From the NCBI GenBank assembly GCA_902364975.1, contig CABJFQ010000016.1, forward strand, positions 1 to 50,554: 50,554 nt of DNA, read 5' to 3'. Positions 7,394 to 16,446 of this stretch are shown piece by piece. Source of the DNA: Coriobacteriaceae bacterium. GTDB lineage: Bacteria > Actinomycetota > Coriobacteriia > Coriobacteriales > Coriobacteriaceae. Both the position numbers and the translations under genes were made by a program. Within the stretch, counting starts at the first letter, position 1, and each line of letters begins with the position of its first letter. Under the pieces are notes generated by a model, which was given only the letters and a program-made list of their open reading frames with translations, was not told the DNA's origin and did no database searches.

Positions 7394-8769
7394 GCGTGCG
7401 CACGTGGTGCAAGCGCATGGCGGCGAAGCTCGGCATGGGTGTGGGCTCGGGTAATCCGGAGCGCGCCGATGCTGCCAGTGCAATGGGCCGTCGCCTGCGT
7501 CGTAAGTTCATCCTCGTTGCCATGGGCGCTGTGACCGTGGTGCTCACGCTCATCATCGCTGGCATCAACATTGTCAATTATTCGCATGTTTGCAAGATGG
7601 CCGATGCACGACTGGACTATATCCTGGCAGGCAAGGATGGCATTGATGGGGAGGACGAGCCTAAGACCGGTCCCGGTCAGGATGCGGTTGCCGGCAAGGT
7701 TGCTACCGGTAACCGGGCGGCCGTTCGCGATGTGCATTTTGAAGGCATGACGGCGGAGTCTCCCTTCGACACGCGCTACTTTACGGTGTCGATTGCCGGC
7801 GGGCAGGTGACCGATGTCAACACGGCCCGCATTGCCGCGGTAGGTGCCAAGCGTGCCGCCCGCATCGCTGCAGGACTATATTCCAAGGGTTGGACTTCGG
7901 GCTTTTCTGGCAACTACCGTTATACGGCTACGGTTCAGGGCGACAAGACAACCTATGTGTTCGTGGACTGTTCGCGCGAGCTTGCAAGTTTCCATTCGTT
8001 TTTGAGCGCGAGTGTGGCAATCAGCTGCATTGGCTGGCTGGCGGTGCTGGCAATTGTAACGGTCGCCTCGGGTGCGGTGATTCGGCCGATGGTCGAGAGT
8101 TATAGCAAACAGAAGCGCTTCATTACCGATGCAAGCCACGAGATCAAAACGCCGCTGGCCGTGATTGACGCCGCCAACGAGGTCCAAGAGATCGAGAGCG
8201 GCGAGAGCGAGTGGACGCAGAGCATTCACGAGCAGGTCGCGCGGCTGACGGCGCTCACGGAGCGTCTGGTGTTCCTGGCGCGTATGGACGAGGGTTCGGC
8301 CGGCTTTACTATGGCGACGATTGATCTTTCGGAGGCCGTGGACACGGCTGCGACGCCATTTGAATCGGTGGCGGTTTCGCGCGGAAAGCGGCTGTCGACG
8401 TCGATCGCGAGCGGTGTGCGGGCCCATGCCGATGCCGCGGCAGTGGCGCAGGTTGTTGAGCTGCTGCTGGACAACGCCACACGCTACGCAAGCGAGGACA
8501 GCGTGATCGAGCTGAGCCTGCGTGCCGTTTCGCGCGGTGCGGGCAAAGGCTCGGCCGAGCTTGTCGTATCGAATGCTGTTGATGAGCTGCCCGAGGGCGA
8601 CCTGGACCGGCTGTTCGACCGCTTCTATCGTGCGGACGTGTCGCGCAGCTCCAAGACAGGTGGCTCGGGCGTGGGGCTGTCCGTCGTGCGCGCCATCGCC
8701 GAAGCCCATGGCGGATCCGCCACCGTATCCGGCCACGATCATCAGATCACCTTCACCGTCCGCCTCTAA
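7390..8769 (+). CDS. Sensor histidine kinase, partner of the preceding regulator
   Basis: This is a membrane sensor kinase of 459 residues. TM1 is near residues 40-62, TM2 near 205-230, and an extracytoplasmic domain of about 140 residues lies between; I do not recognise its fold. The dimerisation/phosphoacceptor motif FITDASHEIKTPLAVI has His250, the N-box is LLLDNATRYAS, and the G-box is SGVGLSVVRAIAEAHGG. There is no clear HAMP domain between TM2 and the H-box. The GTG start overlaps the regulator stop and has GGAAGGAGAA upstream; an ATG at 7426 is an alternative. The stop is followed at once by a copy of the 11-bp-stem repeat, which could terminate the operon. Confidence 0.92.
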   Translation: MSVRTWCKRMAAKLGMGVGSGNPERADAASAMGRRLRRKFILVAMGAVTVVLTLIIAGINIVNYSHVCKMADARLDYILAGKDGIDGEDEPKTGPGQDAVAGKVATGNRAAVRDVHFEGMTAESPFDTRYFTVSIAGGQVTDVNTARIAAVGAKRAARIAAGLYSKGWTSGFSGNYRYTATVQGDKTTYVFVDCSRELASFHSFLSASVAISCIGWLAVLAIVTVASGAVIRPMVESYSKQKRFITDASHEIKTPLAVIDAANEVQEIESGESEWTQSIHEQVARLTALTERLVFLARMDEGSAGFTMATIDLSEAVDTAATPFESVAVSRGKRLSTSIASGVRAHADAAAVAQVVELLLDNATRYASEDSVIELSLRAVSRGAGKGSAELVVSNAVDELPEGDLDRLFDRFYRADVSRSSKTGGSGVGLSVVRAIAEAHGGSATVSGHDHQITFTVRL

Positions 8770-8813
8770 AACCTGCAAAAAGGGACAGGTTTGTTTTGGC
8801 AGGTTTTATCTGG
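8770..8813 (+). repeat. 11-bp-stem repeat, copy 1
   Basis: It starts at the base after the kinase stop. The stem ACCTGC-AAAA pairs with TTTTGGCAGGT around AGGGACAGG, then TTTTATCTGG. Pairing plus a T-run suit a rho-independent terminator. Confidence 0.7.
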
Positions 8814-8839
8814 AGAAACGTCGACGGAGGAGGCTGTGG

Positions 8840-8920
8840 GCGGAAACTGTGTCCCGGTTTGACGCCTCGGAATGGGATGAGCTTTCCCCTTGGAGGGCCT
8901 AGCGGAAACTGCGCCCCGGT
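8840..8920. repeat. Pair of 19-bp direct repeats
   Basis: GCGGAAACTGTGTCCCGGT at 8840-8858 and GCGGAAACTGCGCCCCGGT at 8902-8920 start 62 bp apart, between the kinase and ClC genes. Two bases differ. Role unknown. Confidence 0.6.
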
Positions 8921-8939
8921 GTATCTGCCGGGCGGCTTC

Positions 8940-10190
8940 CTACGCCCGCTCCTGCAGGGCGTAGATCGATTTGTCCATGTTGAACAGATAAGCCACAACG
9001 CAGACGATGAAGAACATCGGCAGATTACCGAAACCGAAGACCTCGCAGCCAATGAGGATCGGCGCGAGCAGCGTATTGGTGGCGCTGCCAAAAACGGCGG
9101 CGTAGCCCAGCGCGGCGCAGAGCTCGACGGGCATGCCGAGAATCCCGGCGAGTACGACACCCAGGCTGGCTCCGATGGAGAACAGCGGCGTCACCTCGCC
9201 ACCCTGATATCCTGCGGCAAGCGTGGCGATGGTGAGTACGAATTTGAGCGCCCAGTCCCAAGGCATGATCGACGCCTCGCCGTTGTCACCCAGTGCCGCG
9301 GATATCAGGTTGGTGCCAAGGCCGCAGTATCGCCCCTGCCACAGCGCGAACAGAATCGCCGACAGCGCAAGGCCCATAACGGCAACGCGTATGTAAGGGC
9401 TGGGGAGCAGCCGCGCTGCAAGGGTCTTGGCATGGGCAAGGCACCAGGCAAAAGCTCCACCTACCATACCAAACGCGATACCCAACAACGCCAGCCGTCC
9501 AAGACCGGGGAGGTCGAGCGCATACGAGGCGGTAACGGCGACCTCGAACTTCTCGAGTCCCAGAGCGCCGGAGGTCATGCTTGCGGCAAGTGAAGCCGTA
9601 AGCGCGGGAAACAGCGCGCGGTATTCCATGCGTCCGGCGACCAGCACCTCGACAGCAAAGACCGTAGCGGCGAGCGGCGTTCGAAAGAGTCCGGCAAAGC
9701 CGGCGGCCATACCAATGAGCAAAAACGTGTTGCCGGGGTCGCGGAAAGGCAGGCGTCGGCCGATCCAATGCGAGACGGTTGCGCCGATCTGCACGGCTAC
9801 GCCTTCTCGTCCCGCGCTGCCGCCAAAAAGATGCGTGGCCCACGTGCTCAGCATAATGAGCGGCACCAGACGCGGGGAGATGGCGTCCTCGCGTCCGTGA
9901 CCTACGTCGAATACTAAGCTCATGCCCCGATCGGTGCCTTTGCCCCAGGTGAGGTAGGCAAATACGATGGCCAAGCCCATGAGGGCGAGGAAGGGAAGGA
10001 GCAGTACGATGTGCTCGTTACGGAAGGCGCCAATTGCCAGGAGCACACGACCAAAAAGGGCACAGATGGCGCCAACGATAACGCCGATAGGGATTCCGAC
10101 GGCGCCCATGAGCACGAGACCGCTATAGGTGTTGACCAGGAGTTTGATTCTGCTCGAAGCGCTGCTTTCTGACATTTTGCTTTCCGACAC
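8940..10190 (-). CDS. ClC-family anion channel/antiporter
   Basis: This is a ClC membrane protein of 416 residues with about ten hydrophobic segments. The GREGVAVQIG motif retains the gating glutamate, and GGEVTPLFSIGASLG corresponds to the second selectivity motif. The canonical GSGIP loop is not seen; the matching N-terminal area reads GAVGIPIG. That departure, and GREG followed by VAVQ, recall the fluoride-exporting CLC-F branch, but I cannot assign the ion with certainty. GTG 10190 is used here; ATG 10175 is equally plausible. A promoter with TTGACG and TAAGTT 17 bp apart lies at 10259-10287 on this strand, and the leader holds a 7-bp-stem hairpin. I found no fluoride riboswitch. Confidence 0.85.
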   Translation of the reverse strand: MSESKMSESSASSRIKLLVNTYSGLVLMGAVGIPIGVIVGAICALFGRVLLAIGAFRNEHIVLLLPFLALMGLAIVFAYLTWGKGTDRGMSLVFDVGHGREDAISPRLVPLIMLSTWATHLFGGSAGREGVAVQIGATVSHWIGRRLPFRDPGNTFLLIGMAAGFAGLFRTPLAATVFAVEVLVAGRMEYRALFPALTASLAASMTSGALGLEKFEVAVTASYALDLPGLGRLALLGIAFGMVGGAFAWCLAHAKTLAARLLPSPYIRVAVMGLALSAILFALWQGRYCGLGTNLISAALGDNGEASIMPWDWALKFVLTIATLAAGYQGGEVTPLFSIGASLGVVLAGILGMPVELCAALGYAAVFGSATNTLLAPILIGCEVFGFGNLPMFFIVCVVAYLFNMDKSIYALQERA

Positions 10191-10258
10191 TTGCTCTCTT
10201 GATAGAAAAAGAGCTGGAGTTGCGCATCGTTGAGAGGCTTTCCAGCTTTAGCAAAACA

Positions 10259-10287
10259 AACTTATAAGATGCGACGGGCCGCGTCAA
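10259..10287 (-). promoter_or_regulatory. Promoter of the ClC gene
   Basis: TTGACG (-35) and TAAGTT (-10) on the minus strand with a 17-bp spacer, about 70 bp before the start. The leader carries an AGCTGGA/TCCAGCT stem (10212-10247). Confidence 0.5.
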
Positions 10288-10360
10288 GATAATTACCGGA
10301 CGGCCTAGGAGGCGGCTGGTTGGCCGGCTTAAAACCTAGCGCGTGAAATGACGCCCCACG

Positions 10361-10999
10361 CTATTCAGCGCGCTTGATAGGATGACGAACCACGGTCTTA
10401 AGTTTCTCCGGTGCGCATTTGCGTGGATCGGAGAGATAGATTTCGTGATGTAAACGGGTGTCTGAGAAGTCGGGAACATAGCCCAGCTCGGTCGTGTATT
10501 CATGCATAGCGTTTACGGTCGCCGGTTCGTTGTCGTAGGGCCCGGTGTGCATGCATTGAACGCAGAGACCCTCGTCAACTTTAAGCAGTTCGACGGCGGA
10601 AAAGTCCAGTTTCTTTTTGGTCGTGGCTTCCGCGACTGCCCAGTCAAAGTCATTTCGGGTGACGAAATCGGGCAGGCGGATGCACGAGATAAAGTTGAAA
10701 TTGTCCTTGCGTACATAATCGATGCCGCCGCTCGGGGACTCTTGCCACCAGAAACCCTCGAGCGGCGGTACCACAAAGTCGAAATAGCCCTCGATACTCC
10801 TTGAGCCTTTCTTCGACATCTTGACGGTATAGGCGATGCCGTAAAGTAGCGGCAGGGCGTTTTGATACTCGCCACCTTCGGTATTTGGGTCGCCCTTTCC
10901 GCGAACGGCAACGTAGTTCATAGGCGGGACAGTTACGATGCTCGGCTTGCTTGCAGGTTTGTAGAGCTCCTTGCATTCCTTCTTAAAGTCGAACGCCAT
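10361..10999 (-). CDS. GyrI-like small-molecule-binding domain protein
   Basis: This is a soluble 212-residue protein of the GyrI-like (SOUL/AraC effector-binding) fold. It opens with KKECKELYKP and VPPMNYVAVRGKGDPN, and the second half has EGLCVQCMHTGPYDNE and HHEIYLSDPRKCAPEKLKT, all hallmarks of this family. Members bind small molecules; the E. coli relative SbmC/GyrI protects gyrase and is induced by DNA damage. A perfect CGAACAGCTGTTCG palindrome 57 bp upstream matches the Gram-positive LexA box, so SOS control is likely (inference). The ATG is preceded by AAAGGCGG. No DNA-binding domain is attached. Confidence 0.88.
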   Translation of the reverse strand: MAFDFKKECKELYKPASKPSIVTVPPMNYVAVRGKGDPNTEGGEYQNALPLLYGIAYTVKMSKKGSRSIEGYFDFVVPPLEGFWWQESPSGGIDYVRKDNFNFISCIRLPDFVTRNDFDWAVAEATTKKKLDFSAVELLKVDEGLCVQCMHTGPYDNEPATVNAMHEYTTELGYVPDFSDTRLHHEIYLSDPRKCAPEKLKTVVRHPIKRAE

Positions 11000-11055
11000 G
11001 TTGGCCGCCTTTCTGCGTATTGGCCTGCTTAGATAGTTGAATCATATCATAGAAA

Positions 11056-11069
11056 CGAACAGCTGTTCG
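11056..11069. promoter_or_regulatory. Consensus LexA (SOS) box upstream of the GyrI-like gene
   Basis: CGAACAGCTGTTCG is a perfect palindrome that fits the Gram-positive LexA site GAAC-N4-GTTC. It lies 57 bp before the GyrI-like start, near the promoter position. The ABC gene lies 200 bp away on the other side. Confidence 0.75.
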
Positions 11070-11171
11070 AATTATTTGGCTGACAGATTGAGATGCGTGC
11101 GTTGTGTTTGGCGGTCGGCCTGACCCCGTCGATGATTTCTCGGCCTCCCCGGCGCCTCATCTATAGCTGCC

Positions 11172-11218
11172 GTTTCCCCATATAAAACATGCCAAAATAA
11201 ACCTGTCCCTTTTTGGTC
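11172..11218 (-). repeat. 11-bp-stem repeat, copy 2 (opposite orientation)
   Basis: Reading the minus strand gives CCAAAAAGGGACAGG, TTTATTTTGGCATG and TTTTATATGGGG. It sits between divergent genes, where a terminator would not be needed, so it behaves as a mobile repeat. Confidence 0.7.
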
Positions 11219-11270
11219 GGTGCGAAATGGGTAATACTAAAGAGTTATCCGACCAGATGGGAACCGATCG

Positions 11271-11972
11271 ATGGCCTATATCGAATTCAAAGATGTCATC
11301 AAGGCATACGGCGAGGGCGACGCGCGCATTCACGCACTCGACGGCGCGAGCTTTACGGTTGAGCGCGGCGAGCTCGCTATTATCCTGGGCGCTTCGGGCG
11401 CCGGTAAAACCACGGCCCTCAACATTCTGGGCGGCATGGATACGGCGACCTCCGGCACCGTGACGGTGGACGGACGCGACGTGAGCTCCGCCAACGAGGC
11501 GCAGCTCGTGGAATACCGCCGCGCCGACGTCGGCTTTGTTTTCCAGTTCTACAATCTGGTACCCAACCTGACGGCCCTCGAAAACGTCGAGCTCGCAGCT
11601 CAGATCTGCCCTGATTCGCTCGATGCCGAACAGACGCTTCGCCAGGTCGGCCTGGGTGAGCGCCTCGCCAACTTTCCGGCGCAGCTTTCGGGCGGCGAGC
11701 AGCAGCGCGTGTCCATCGCCCGCGCGCTGGCCAAGAACCCTAAGCTGCTCCTTTGCGACGAGCCGACGGGTGCACTCGACTACAAAACCGGCAAGCAGAT
11801 TCTGCAGCTGTTGCAGGACACCTGTCGCAAGCAAAGCATTACGGTCATTATCATCACCCACAACTCCGCGCTGGCGCCCATGGCCGATCGCCTGATTCGC
11901 TTTAAGAATGGCCGCGTGGAGAGCGAGACGGTCCAGCAAAATCCTGTGCCTATCGAGACGATCGAGTGGTAG
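11271..11972 (+). CDS. ABC transporter ATP-binding protein (LolD/MacB type)
   Basis: This ATPase has 233 residues. Walker A is GASGAGKTT, the Q-loop is in [17 protein letters not shown], the signature is [15 protein letters not shown], Walker B is [12 protein letters not shown], and the switch histidine is in IIITHN. The sequence type is the one that pairs with FtsX/MacB permeases, and the next gene encodes such a permease, starting 5 bp after the stop. Export of lipid-linked, peptide or antibiotic substrates is the usual role; the substrate here is unknown. The start ATG at 11271 has only a weak ribosome site (GATGGGA). Confidence 0.93.
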   Translation: MAYIEFKDVIKAYGEGDARIHALDGASFTVERGELAIILGASGAGKTTALNILGGMDTATSGTVTVDGRDVSSANEAQLVEYRRADVGFVFQFYNLVPNLTALENVELAAQICPDSLDAEQTLRQVGLGERLANFPAQLSGGEQQRVSIARALAKNPKLLLCDEPTGALDYKTGKQILQLLQDTCRKQSITVIIITHNSALAPMADRLIRFKNGRVESETVQQNPVPIETIEW

Positions 11973-11977
11973 CGCCC

Positions 11978-14743
11978 ATGGACCAGGATCGCCAAAACAG
12001 CCAACGCCGCGACGCGCAGAACACGGAGCGCGAGCAGGATTTTACGACCTACCGCACTGCCCAAAGCTCAAACGATATGGTGCCGATGGTTTTTCGCCGT
12101 GGCATCTACCGCACGATTCGCGGCAGCCTCAAACGCTTCCTGTCTATCGTCGTAATCACGGCGCTCGGTGTGAGCGTTATGTGCGGCCTCAAAGCGGGGT
12201 GCGAGGACTTGTGCGATTCGGTCGACGCTTACTTTGACCAGCAGAATGTTTATGACATCAACGTGCAGTCGACCTATGGTCTGACCGATGACGATCTTGC
12301 GGCCATTCAGGAGGTCGACGGCGTCGAGACGGCCGAGGGCATCTATACCGAGACCGCCTATACCGCCGTGGGTACGACGCGCGAGCGTGTCGTCGTACAG
12401 AGCCTCTCCAAAGAGAATATTGACCAACCGGTGCTAGTACGCGGCGAGCTGCCCGAGACTTCGGGCGAAGTGGCAGTGACCTCACGTTTTTTGAAGGCTT
12501 CGGGCAAGAAAATCGGCGATACGGTGAGTTTTGCCGCCAATGACGCGAGCTCGTCGAACCAAAGCGCCAAGGACCAGTTTGCCGATGGAGACTACACCAT
12601 CACGGCCGAGGTTCTCGATCCCACCGACGTGAGCTCCGACTCGACAGTCAACGCCTTCCGTGCCGCCTCGGCCGCGGACTACAAGTTCTACGTGAGTGAG
12701 GATGCCGCGACGTCGTCGTCCTATTCCGCGGTCCACGTGATCGTCGAGGGAGCCAAGGACCTCAACTCCTATTCCGATGCCTATACGGCAAGGATTAACG
12801 AGGTCAAGGGCAATATCGAGAAGATTCGTGACGAGCGCGAAAAAGCGCGTGCCCAGGAACTGACGGCCGATACGCCGGCGAGCTTGGACGCGGCCGAGCG
12901 TCAAGCGAACATGGTCTTTGGGATTGAACAGGACAACATCAACCGTATGGCCGAGGGCAGCGAGGAGCGCACCCAGGCTCAGGCCGATTTGGACCAGCGC
13001 CGCGCCACCGCCGACCAGCAATTCGCCGATGCCCGCGCCGAGATTTCCGACCTTGGCGAATGCACCTGGTACATCCAGGACCGTGGCAACATCGCGAGCT
13101 ACTCGAGCGTCGAGAGCGACAGCTCCTCGATCGAGGCCATCGCCACGGTCTTCCCGTTCATCTTCTTTATCGTCGCCGTGCTCATCAGCCTTACCACCGC
13201 CACGCGTATGGTCGAGGAGGAACGCACGCTCATCGGCCTGTATAAGGCGCTCGGTTATTCGCGCGGGCGCATTCTGTCCAAATACGTGGACTACTCGCTG
13301 TGGGCGTGCCTGATCGGCGGCGTGCTCGGCAATATCATCGGATTTGTGGGCCTGCCGCTGTTCCTGTTTACGGTGTTCGACGACATGTACTCGCTGCCCC
13401 AGATGTTGCTTTCGTACGACATTGTGTCCTCAATCGTCTCGGTGGCACTGTTTGCCGTGGGCGTGGTGGGCGCCACAATTATCGCCTGCCGCCACGAGAT
13501 GGCCGAGACCCCGGCCTCGCTCATGCGCCCCAAGGCTCCGCGCGCCGGCTCGCGCATCTTGCTTGAGCGCGTCGGCTTTATCTGGCGCCGCATGGGCTTT
13601 TTGAACAAGGTCGCTGCACGCAACCTATTCCGCTATAAAAAGCGCGCCTTTATGACCATCTTTGGCATCGCGGGTTGCACCGCGCTTGTGATCTGCGGTA
13701 TGGGTATTCGCGATACGTCGGTGGCGCTTTCGCCCAAACAGTATGGGCATATCACGCGTTATGACTTGCTGGCGGTCGCCAACCCCGATGACTTTACGCA
13801 GACGTGCGCGGCGTTGGATGAGCGCAGCACGGCCAATGATTCCAACGTGACGGTGACCTCGACCCTGCCGATTATGACCGACAACGTCACCTTTACGTTT
13901 GGCGGCAAGAGCGAGACCGTGCAGCTCATCGTGATTCCCGACGACCGCACGGGTGACTTGGGCGATTACGTGCGCCTGGAGGATGAGTCCAAAGAACCGC
14001 TCGCCCTGCGTGACGGAGACGTGTATTTGAGCAAGAGCTCTCAGCTGGTGCTGGGGATCAAGCCGGGTGACACGGCTCACGTCCAGGATTCGTCGCTCAA
14101 TGTTGCCAAGGTCAAAGTCAGCGACATCTCGCTCAACTATCTAGGCAACACGCTTTACATGACGCAGGGCACCTATGAGCGCGCGTTCGGTCGAAGTGCA
14201 CGCCTTAACGGCGTCTTTGTGTTGCTTAAGGGTTCGTCGGCTGACCAGATTGCGTTTAGCAAGAAGCTTAAGAGTGACGGTTGGCTCACAATTTCGAGTA
14301 CGTCCGAGCATTGGGAGAATTATGAGGCCAACTTCACCATCATCAACTCGGTCGTGGTGCTTGTGACCTTTATGGCGGCGTGCCTGTCGTTTGTGGTGGT
14401 GTTTACGCTGTCTAATACGAATATTTCGGAGCGCGAACGCGAGCTGGCGACCATCAAGGTGCTGGGCTTCCGCCGTGGCGAGGTGCACCACTACGTCAAC
14501 AAGGAGACGTTGATCCTCACGGCGATTGGCGCCGCGCTGGGCGTGCCGCTGGGTGGCCTGCTTGCCGAGAGCTTTACGTACATCCTGCAGATGCCGTCGC
14601 TGTACTTTGACGTCGAAGTCGAGCCGCTGAGCTACGTGCTTGCCGTGGTGCTTTCCTTCGGCTTTACGATCATAGTCAACCTCGCCACCAACCGAACGCT
14701 CAACAAGATCGACATGGTCGGCGCCCTCAAGAGCGCCGAGTAG
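11978..14743 (+). CDS. Large FtsX-domain ABC permease
   Basis: This permease has 921 residues and two FtsX blocks. TM1 lies near residue 45 (FLSIVVITALGVSVM). A long extracellular domain follows, holding an Ala/Glu/Arg-rich coiled coil around residues 255-360. The first FtsX TM triplet covers about residues 385-520, a second external domain about 560-780, and the last three TMs lie near 785-915. The duplicated FtsX layout with a coiled coil resembles the permeases of Gram-positive antimicrobial-peptide or cell-wall-related exporters. ATG 11978 is used; GTG 11966, overlapping the ATPase stop, is possible. An 11-bp-stem repeat starts directly after the stop. Confidence 0.9.
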   Translation: MDQDRQNSQRRDAQNTEREQDFTTYRTAQSSNDMVPMVFRRGIYRTIRGSLKRFLSIVVITALGVSVMCGLKAGCEDLCDSVDAYFDQQNVYDINVQSTYGLTDDDLAAIQEVDGVETAEGIYTETAYTAVGTTRERVVVQSLSKENIDQPVLVRGELPETSGEVAVTSRFLKASGKKIGDTVSFAANDASSSNQSAKDQFADGDYTITAEVLDPTDVSSDSTVNAFRAASAADYKFYVSEDAATSSSYSAVHVIVEGAKDLNSYSDAYTARINEVKGNIEKIRDEREKARAQELTADTPASLDAAERQANMVFGIEQDNINRMAEGSEERTQAQADLDQRRATADQQFADARAEISDLGECTWYIQDRGNIASYSSVESDSSSIEAIATVFPFIFFIVAVLISLTTATRMVEEERTLIGLYKALGYSRGRILSKYVDYSLWACLIGGVLGNIIGFVGLPLFLFTVFDDMYSLPQMLLSYDIVSSIVSVALFAVGVVGATIIACRHEMAETPASLMRPKAPRAGSRILLERVGFIWRRMGFLNKVAARNLFRYKKRAFMTIFGIAGCTALVICGMGIRDTSVALSPKQYGHITRYDLLAVANPDDFTQTCAALDERSTANDSNVTVTSTLPIMTDNVTFTFGGKSETVQLIVIPDDRTGDLGDYVRLEDESKEPLALRDGDVYLSKSSQLVLGIKPGDTAHVQDSSLNVAKVKVSDISLNYLGNTLYMTQGTYERAFGRSARLNGVFVLLKGSSADQIAFSKKLKSDGWLTISSTSEHWENYEANFTIINSVVVLVTFMAACLSFVVVFTLSNTNISERERELATIKVLGFRRGEVHHYVNKETLILTAIGAALGVPLGGLLAESFTYILQMPSLYFDVEVEPLSYVLAVVLSFGFTIIVNLATNRTLNKIDMVGALKSAE

Positions 14744-14793
14744 CCTGCCAAAAAGGGACAGGTTTATTTTGGCAGGTTTTATCTGGGCAAACG
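14744..14793 (+). repeat. 11-bp-stem repeat, copy 3
   Basis: It starts at the base after the FtsX stop. CCTGCCAAAA pairs with TTTTGGCAGG, followed by TTTTATCTGGGC. Further 13-bp arms GGGCAAACGCCGG (14785-14797) and CCGGCGTTTGCCC (14814-14826) follow. Confidence 0.75.
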
Positions 14794-14826
14794 CCGGACA
14801 ACCATTAGGTGGCCCGGCGTTTGCCC
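14785..14826. terminator. 13-bp-stem hairpin after the FtsX operon
   Basis: Perfect arms 14785-14797 and 14814-14826 enclose a 16-nt loop. It follows the repeat copy. No T-tract follows in either direction, so termination is not certain. Confidence 0.45.
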
Positions 14827-14942
14827 CGTCAAACGGGCTTTCCATTTGCCTTTCATTCTATTTGGCTTTCGCTCGCAGGCGTGGATGAGAGGCTCTCTTT
14901 AGCCTTCGAGATTGGGCTTGAATGGGTCGTATGCCGCAAAAC

Positions 14943-15082
14943 GGGCCTATCTACTACGTTTGCTACCACACCCTCGACCATGACAAAGATTATGAAATTA
15001 AAACCGCAGGTAGAGGGCTTGCTAATATTCGGAAAAGGCGGGTATGGTCGGCCCTCTCGAGTTAAACGTAGTAAATAGGCCC
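14943..15082. repeat. Large inverted repeat F in the FtsX/XRE convergent gap
   Basis: GGGCCTATCTACTACGTTT at 14943-14961 pairs with AAACGTAGTAAATAGGCCC at 15064-15082; one mismatch, which is a G-U pair in RNA. About 100 nt lie between, with a weaker inner pairing (CGACCAT with ATGGTCG). It resembles a MITE or a nested hairpin. The rest of the gap up to 15257 holds element G. Confidence 0.65.
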
Positions 15083-15146
15083 TTTTCTTGGCGCGTGGTC
15101 AGCTCAATGCTAATCTCCGTGCCGGAACTGACCCAGTTGTTTGTAG

Positions 15147-15211
15147 GTTGCGGTGATATACGGACTGTTTGGCGCTTTGGAGCTTCAAAACAGTCCCTAT
15201 CTCACCGCAAC
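15147..15211. repeat. GTTGCGGTGATAT hairpin, copy 1
   Basis: Arms 15147-15170 and 15188-15211 pair over 24 bp with two mismatches (GTTGCGGTGATA, then GGACTGTTT). It lies 46 bp past the stop of the XRE gene. Copy 2 is at 23023. Confidence 0.75.
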
Positions 15212-15257
15212 TTAGGAGAAGGGCGGGGGTGGTTGGGTGCTGGTGGGTCGGAGCGTG

Positions 15258-16196
15258 TTAGGCCTGTTTGCGGCACTTCCATTGTTTGCGGCACCAGCGC
15301 ATGAGCGCCTTTATGACGGGAATCGTGATGAGGATGATCCATGCAGGATGGGGCTGTCCCAAACAGAGCCACATGTAGAGGAACCAAGCGATGGCGGCTG
15401 CCGGGTAGATGGCCTCGATCAGCTTAGACAGGTGGCGCCGATCGATGAAGTCACCAATCGCGTAGTAGACGGGAACCAGAAAGACGAGGAAAAGCCCCAT
15501 GCCCCATGTGCCGTAGACAATGCCGAGCACCAGATAGGCGAGAGTGACAAGTGCGGGGAAGGGGAATTTGTTCCATGCACGTCCGACCTTGGTGTGGAAA
15601 TGCTTGCCATGATGGTCGAGCTTTTCGTGTGCTTCCTTCCAGCTGGAAAACGTCTCGCCGTCGATGGTGACGGTGCCGTCGTCATTGGTACGCACGCTAT
15701 GTCCATCGTCCTCTAGCGTATCGATGTGCAATCCGCCCGGCCCCACATGGACCTCTTCACCTTTGCGCTCGTTGGTCACATGGATGCCGTTCCAGCCAAC
15801 ATGGACTTCCTCACCTTTATTGGGATCAATGACGTGGATGCCGCGCGCGAGGGAAATATCGACAAGTGGCTTATCGCTGCAATCAGCGTGCTCAGTAGAA
15901 GCCTCAGCCTCTTCAGCCTTATCTGAAGCTTTGGCGCCGGCGTCGCTGTCCTGTGCCTCATCATCAGCCTGCGAGTCGCCAGTGCTATCCACCGCCTCCC
16001 CATACAACAGCTCATCCAGCGACACGCCATACAGCGCGGCGAGCGCAATAAGGTTATCGGTATCGGGCGAGGATTCGCTGCGCTCCCATTTGCTGACAGC
16101 CTGACGACTCACACCCAGCTGGGCGGCAAGCGCCTCCTGAGAAAGCCCGGCAGCCTTGCGGCGATCAACGAGCCGCTGCGCCATCGCAAGATCCAT
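15258..16196 (-). CDS. Membrane-anchored XRE-family regulator with internal HV-rich repeats
   Basis: This protein has 312 residues. The N-terminal helix-turn-helix (about 5-60) reads GLSQEALAAQLGVSRQAVSKWE. An acidic low-complexity linker (about 75-115) follows, then a short repeated segment: GIHV, KGEEVHVG, GIHV, KGEEVHVG, GLHI (about 118-165). The last 100 residues hold three to four hydrophobic segments. ATG 16196 is preferred because AAAGGAAC lies 5-8 bases upstream; an earlier ATG (16211) has no ribosome site. A cytoplasmic HTH tied to membrane segments suggests a one-component membrane sensor, and the repeats may form a beta structure. It does not match a family I can name with certainty. 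Confidence 0.85.
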   Translation of the reverse strand: MDLAMAQRLVDRRKAAGLSQEALAAQLGVSRQAVSKWERSESSPDTDNLIALAALYGVSLDELLYGEAVDSTGDSQADDEAQDSDAGAKASDKAEEAEASTEHADCSDKPLVDISLARGIHVIDPNKGEEVHVGWNGIHVTNERKGEEVHVGPGGLHIDTLEDDGHSVRTNDDGTVTIDGETFSSWKEAHEKLDHHGKHFHTKVGRAWNKFPFPALVTLAYLVLGIVYGTWGMGLFLVFLVPVYYAIGDFIDRRHLSKLIEAIYPAAAIAWFLYMWLCLGQPHPAWIILITIPVIKALMRWCRKQWKCRKQA

Positions 16197-16298
16197 AGCA
16201 GTTCCTTTCATGTGGCGACCGTAATCGAATGAGCCGAGTATGCCGAGAACAACCAGTAGCGACCACCATTTCTAGTTAGAATCTGCCCCAACCCTACC

Positions 16299-16310
16299 GC
16301 AACTACCGGT
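16299..16310. promoter_or_regulatory. CTACCGGTAG palindrome upstream of the XRE gene
   Basis: A 10-bp perfect palindrome lies about 100 bp upstream of the XRE start, close to a weak TTGCGG/CTAACT promoter candidate. It could be the autoregulatory site; the evidence is thin. The rest of 16197-16446 shows nothing else. Confidence 0.25.
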
Positions 16311-16446
16311 AGCAACCCCTAACGACCAGCCATTTCAGGACAAATGTCAGTGCTACTCTCAGCTAAGAGCCTGCAACATCCCAAAATCCTCAGCCCACGC
16401 ACTTGCAGCAAGAAGACGAATAGCCTCGGCCTCCCTAGTTACCGCA

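Noticed and set aside
10191..10360. Fluoride riboswitch upstream of the ClC gene
   Set aside because: The leader has only a simple hairpin; I see none of the conserved crcB-motif sequence.
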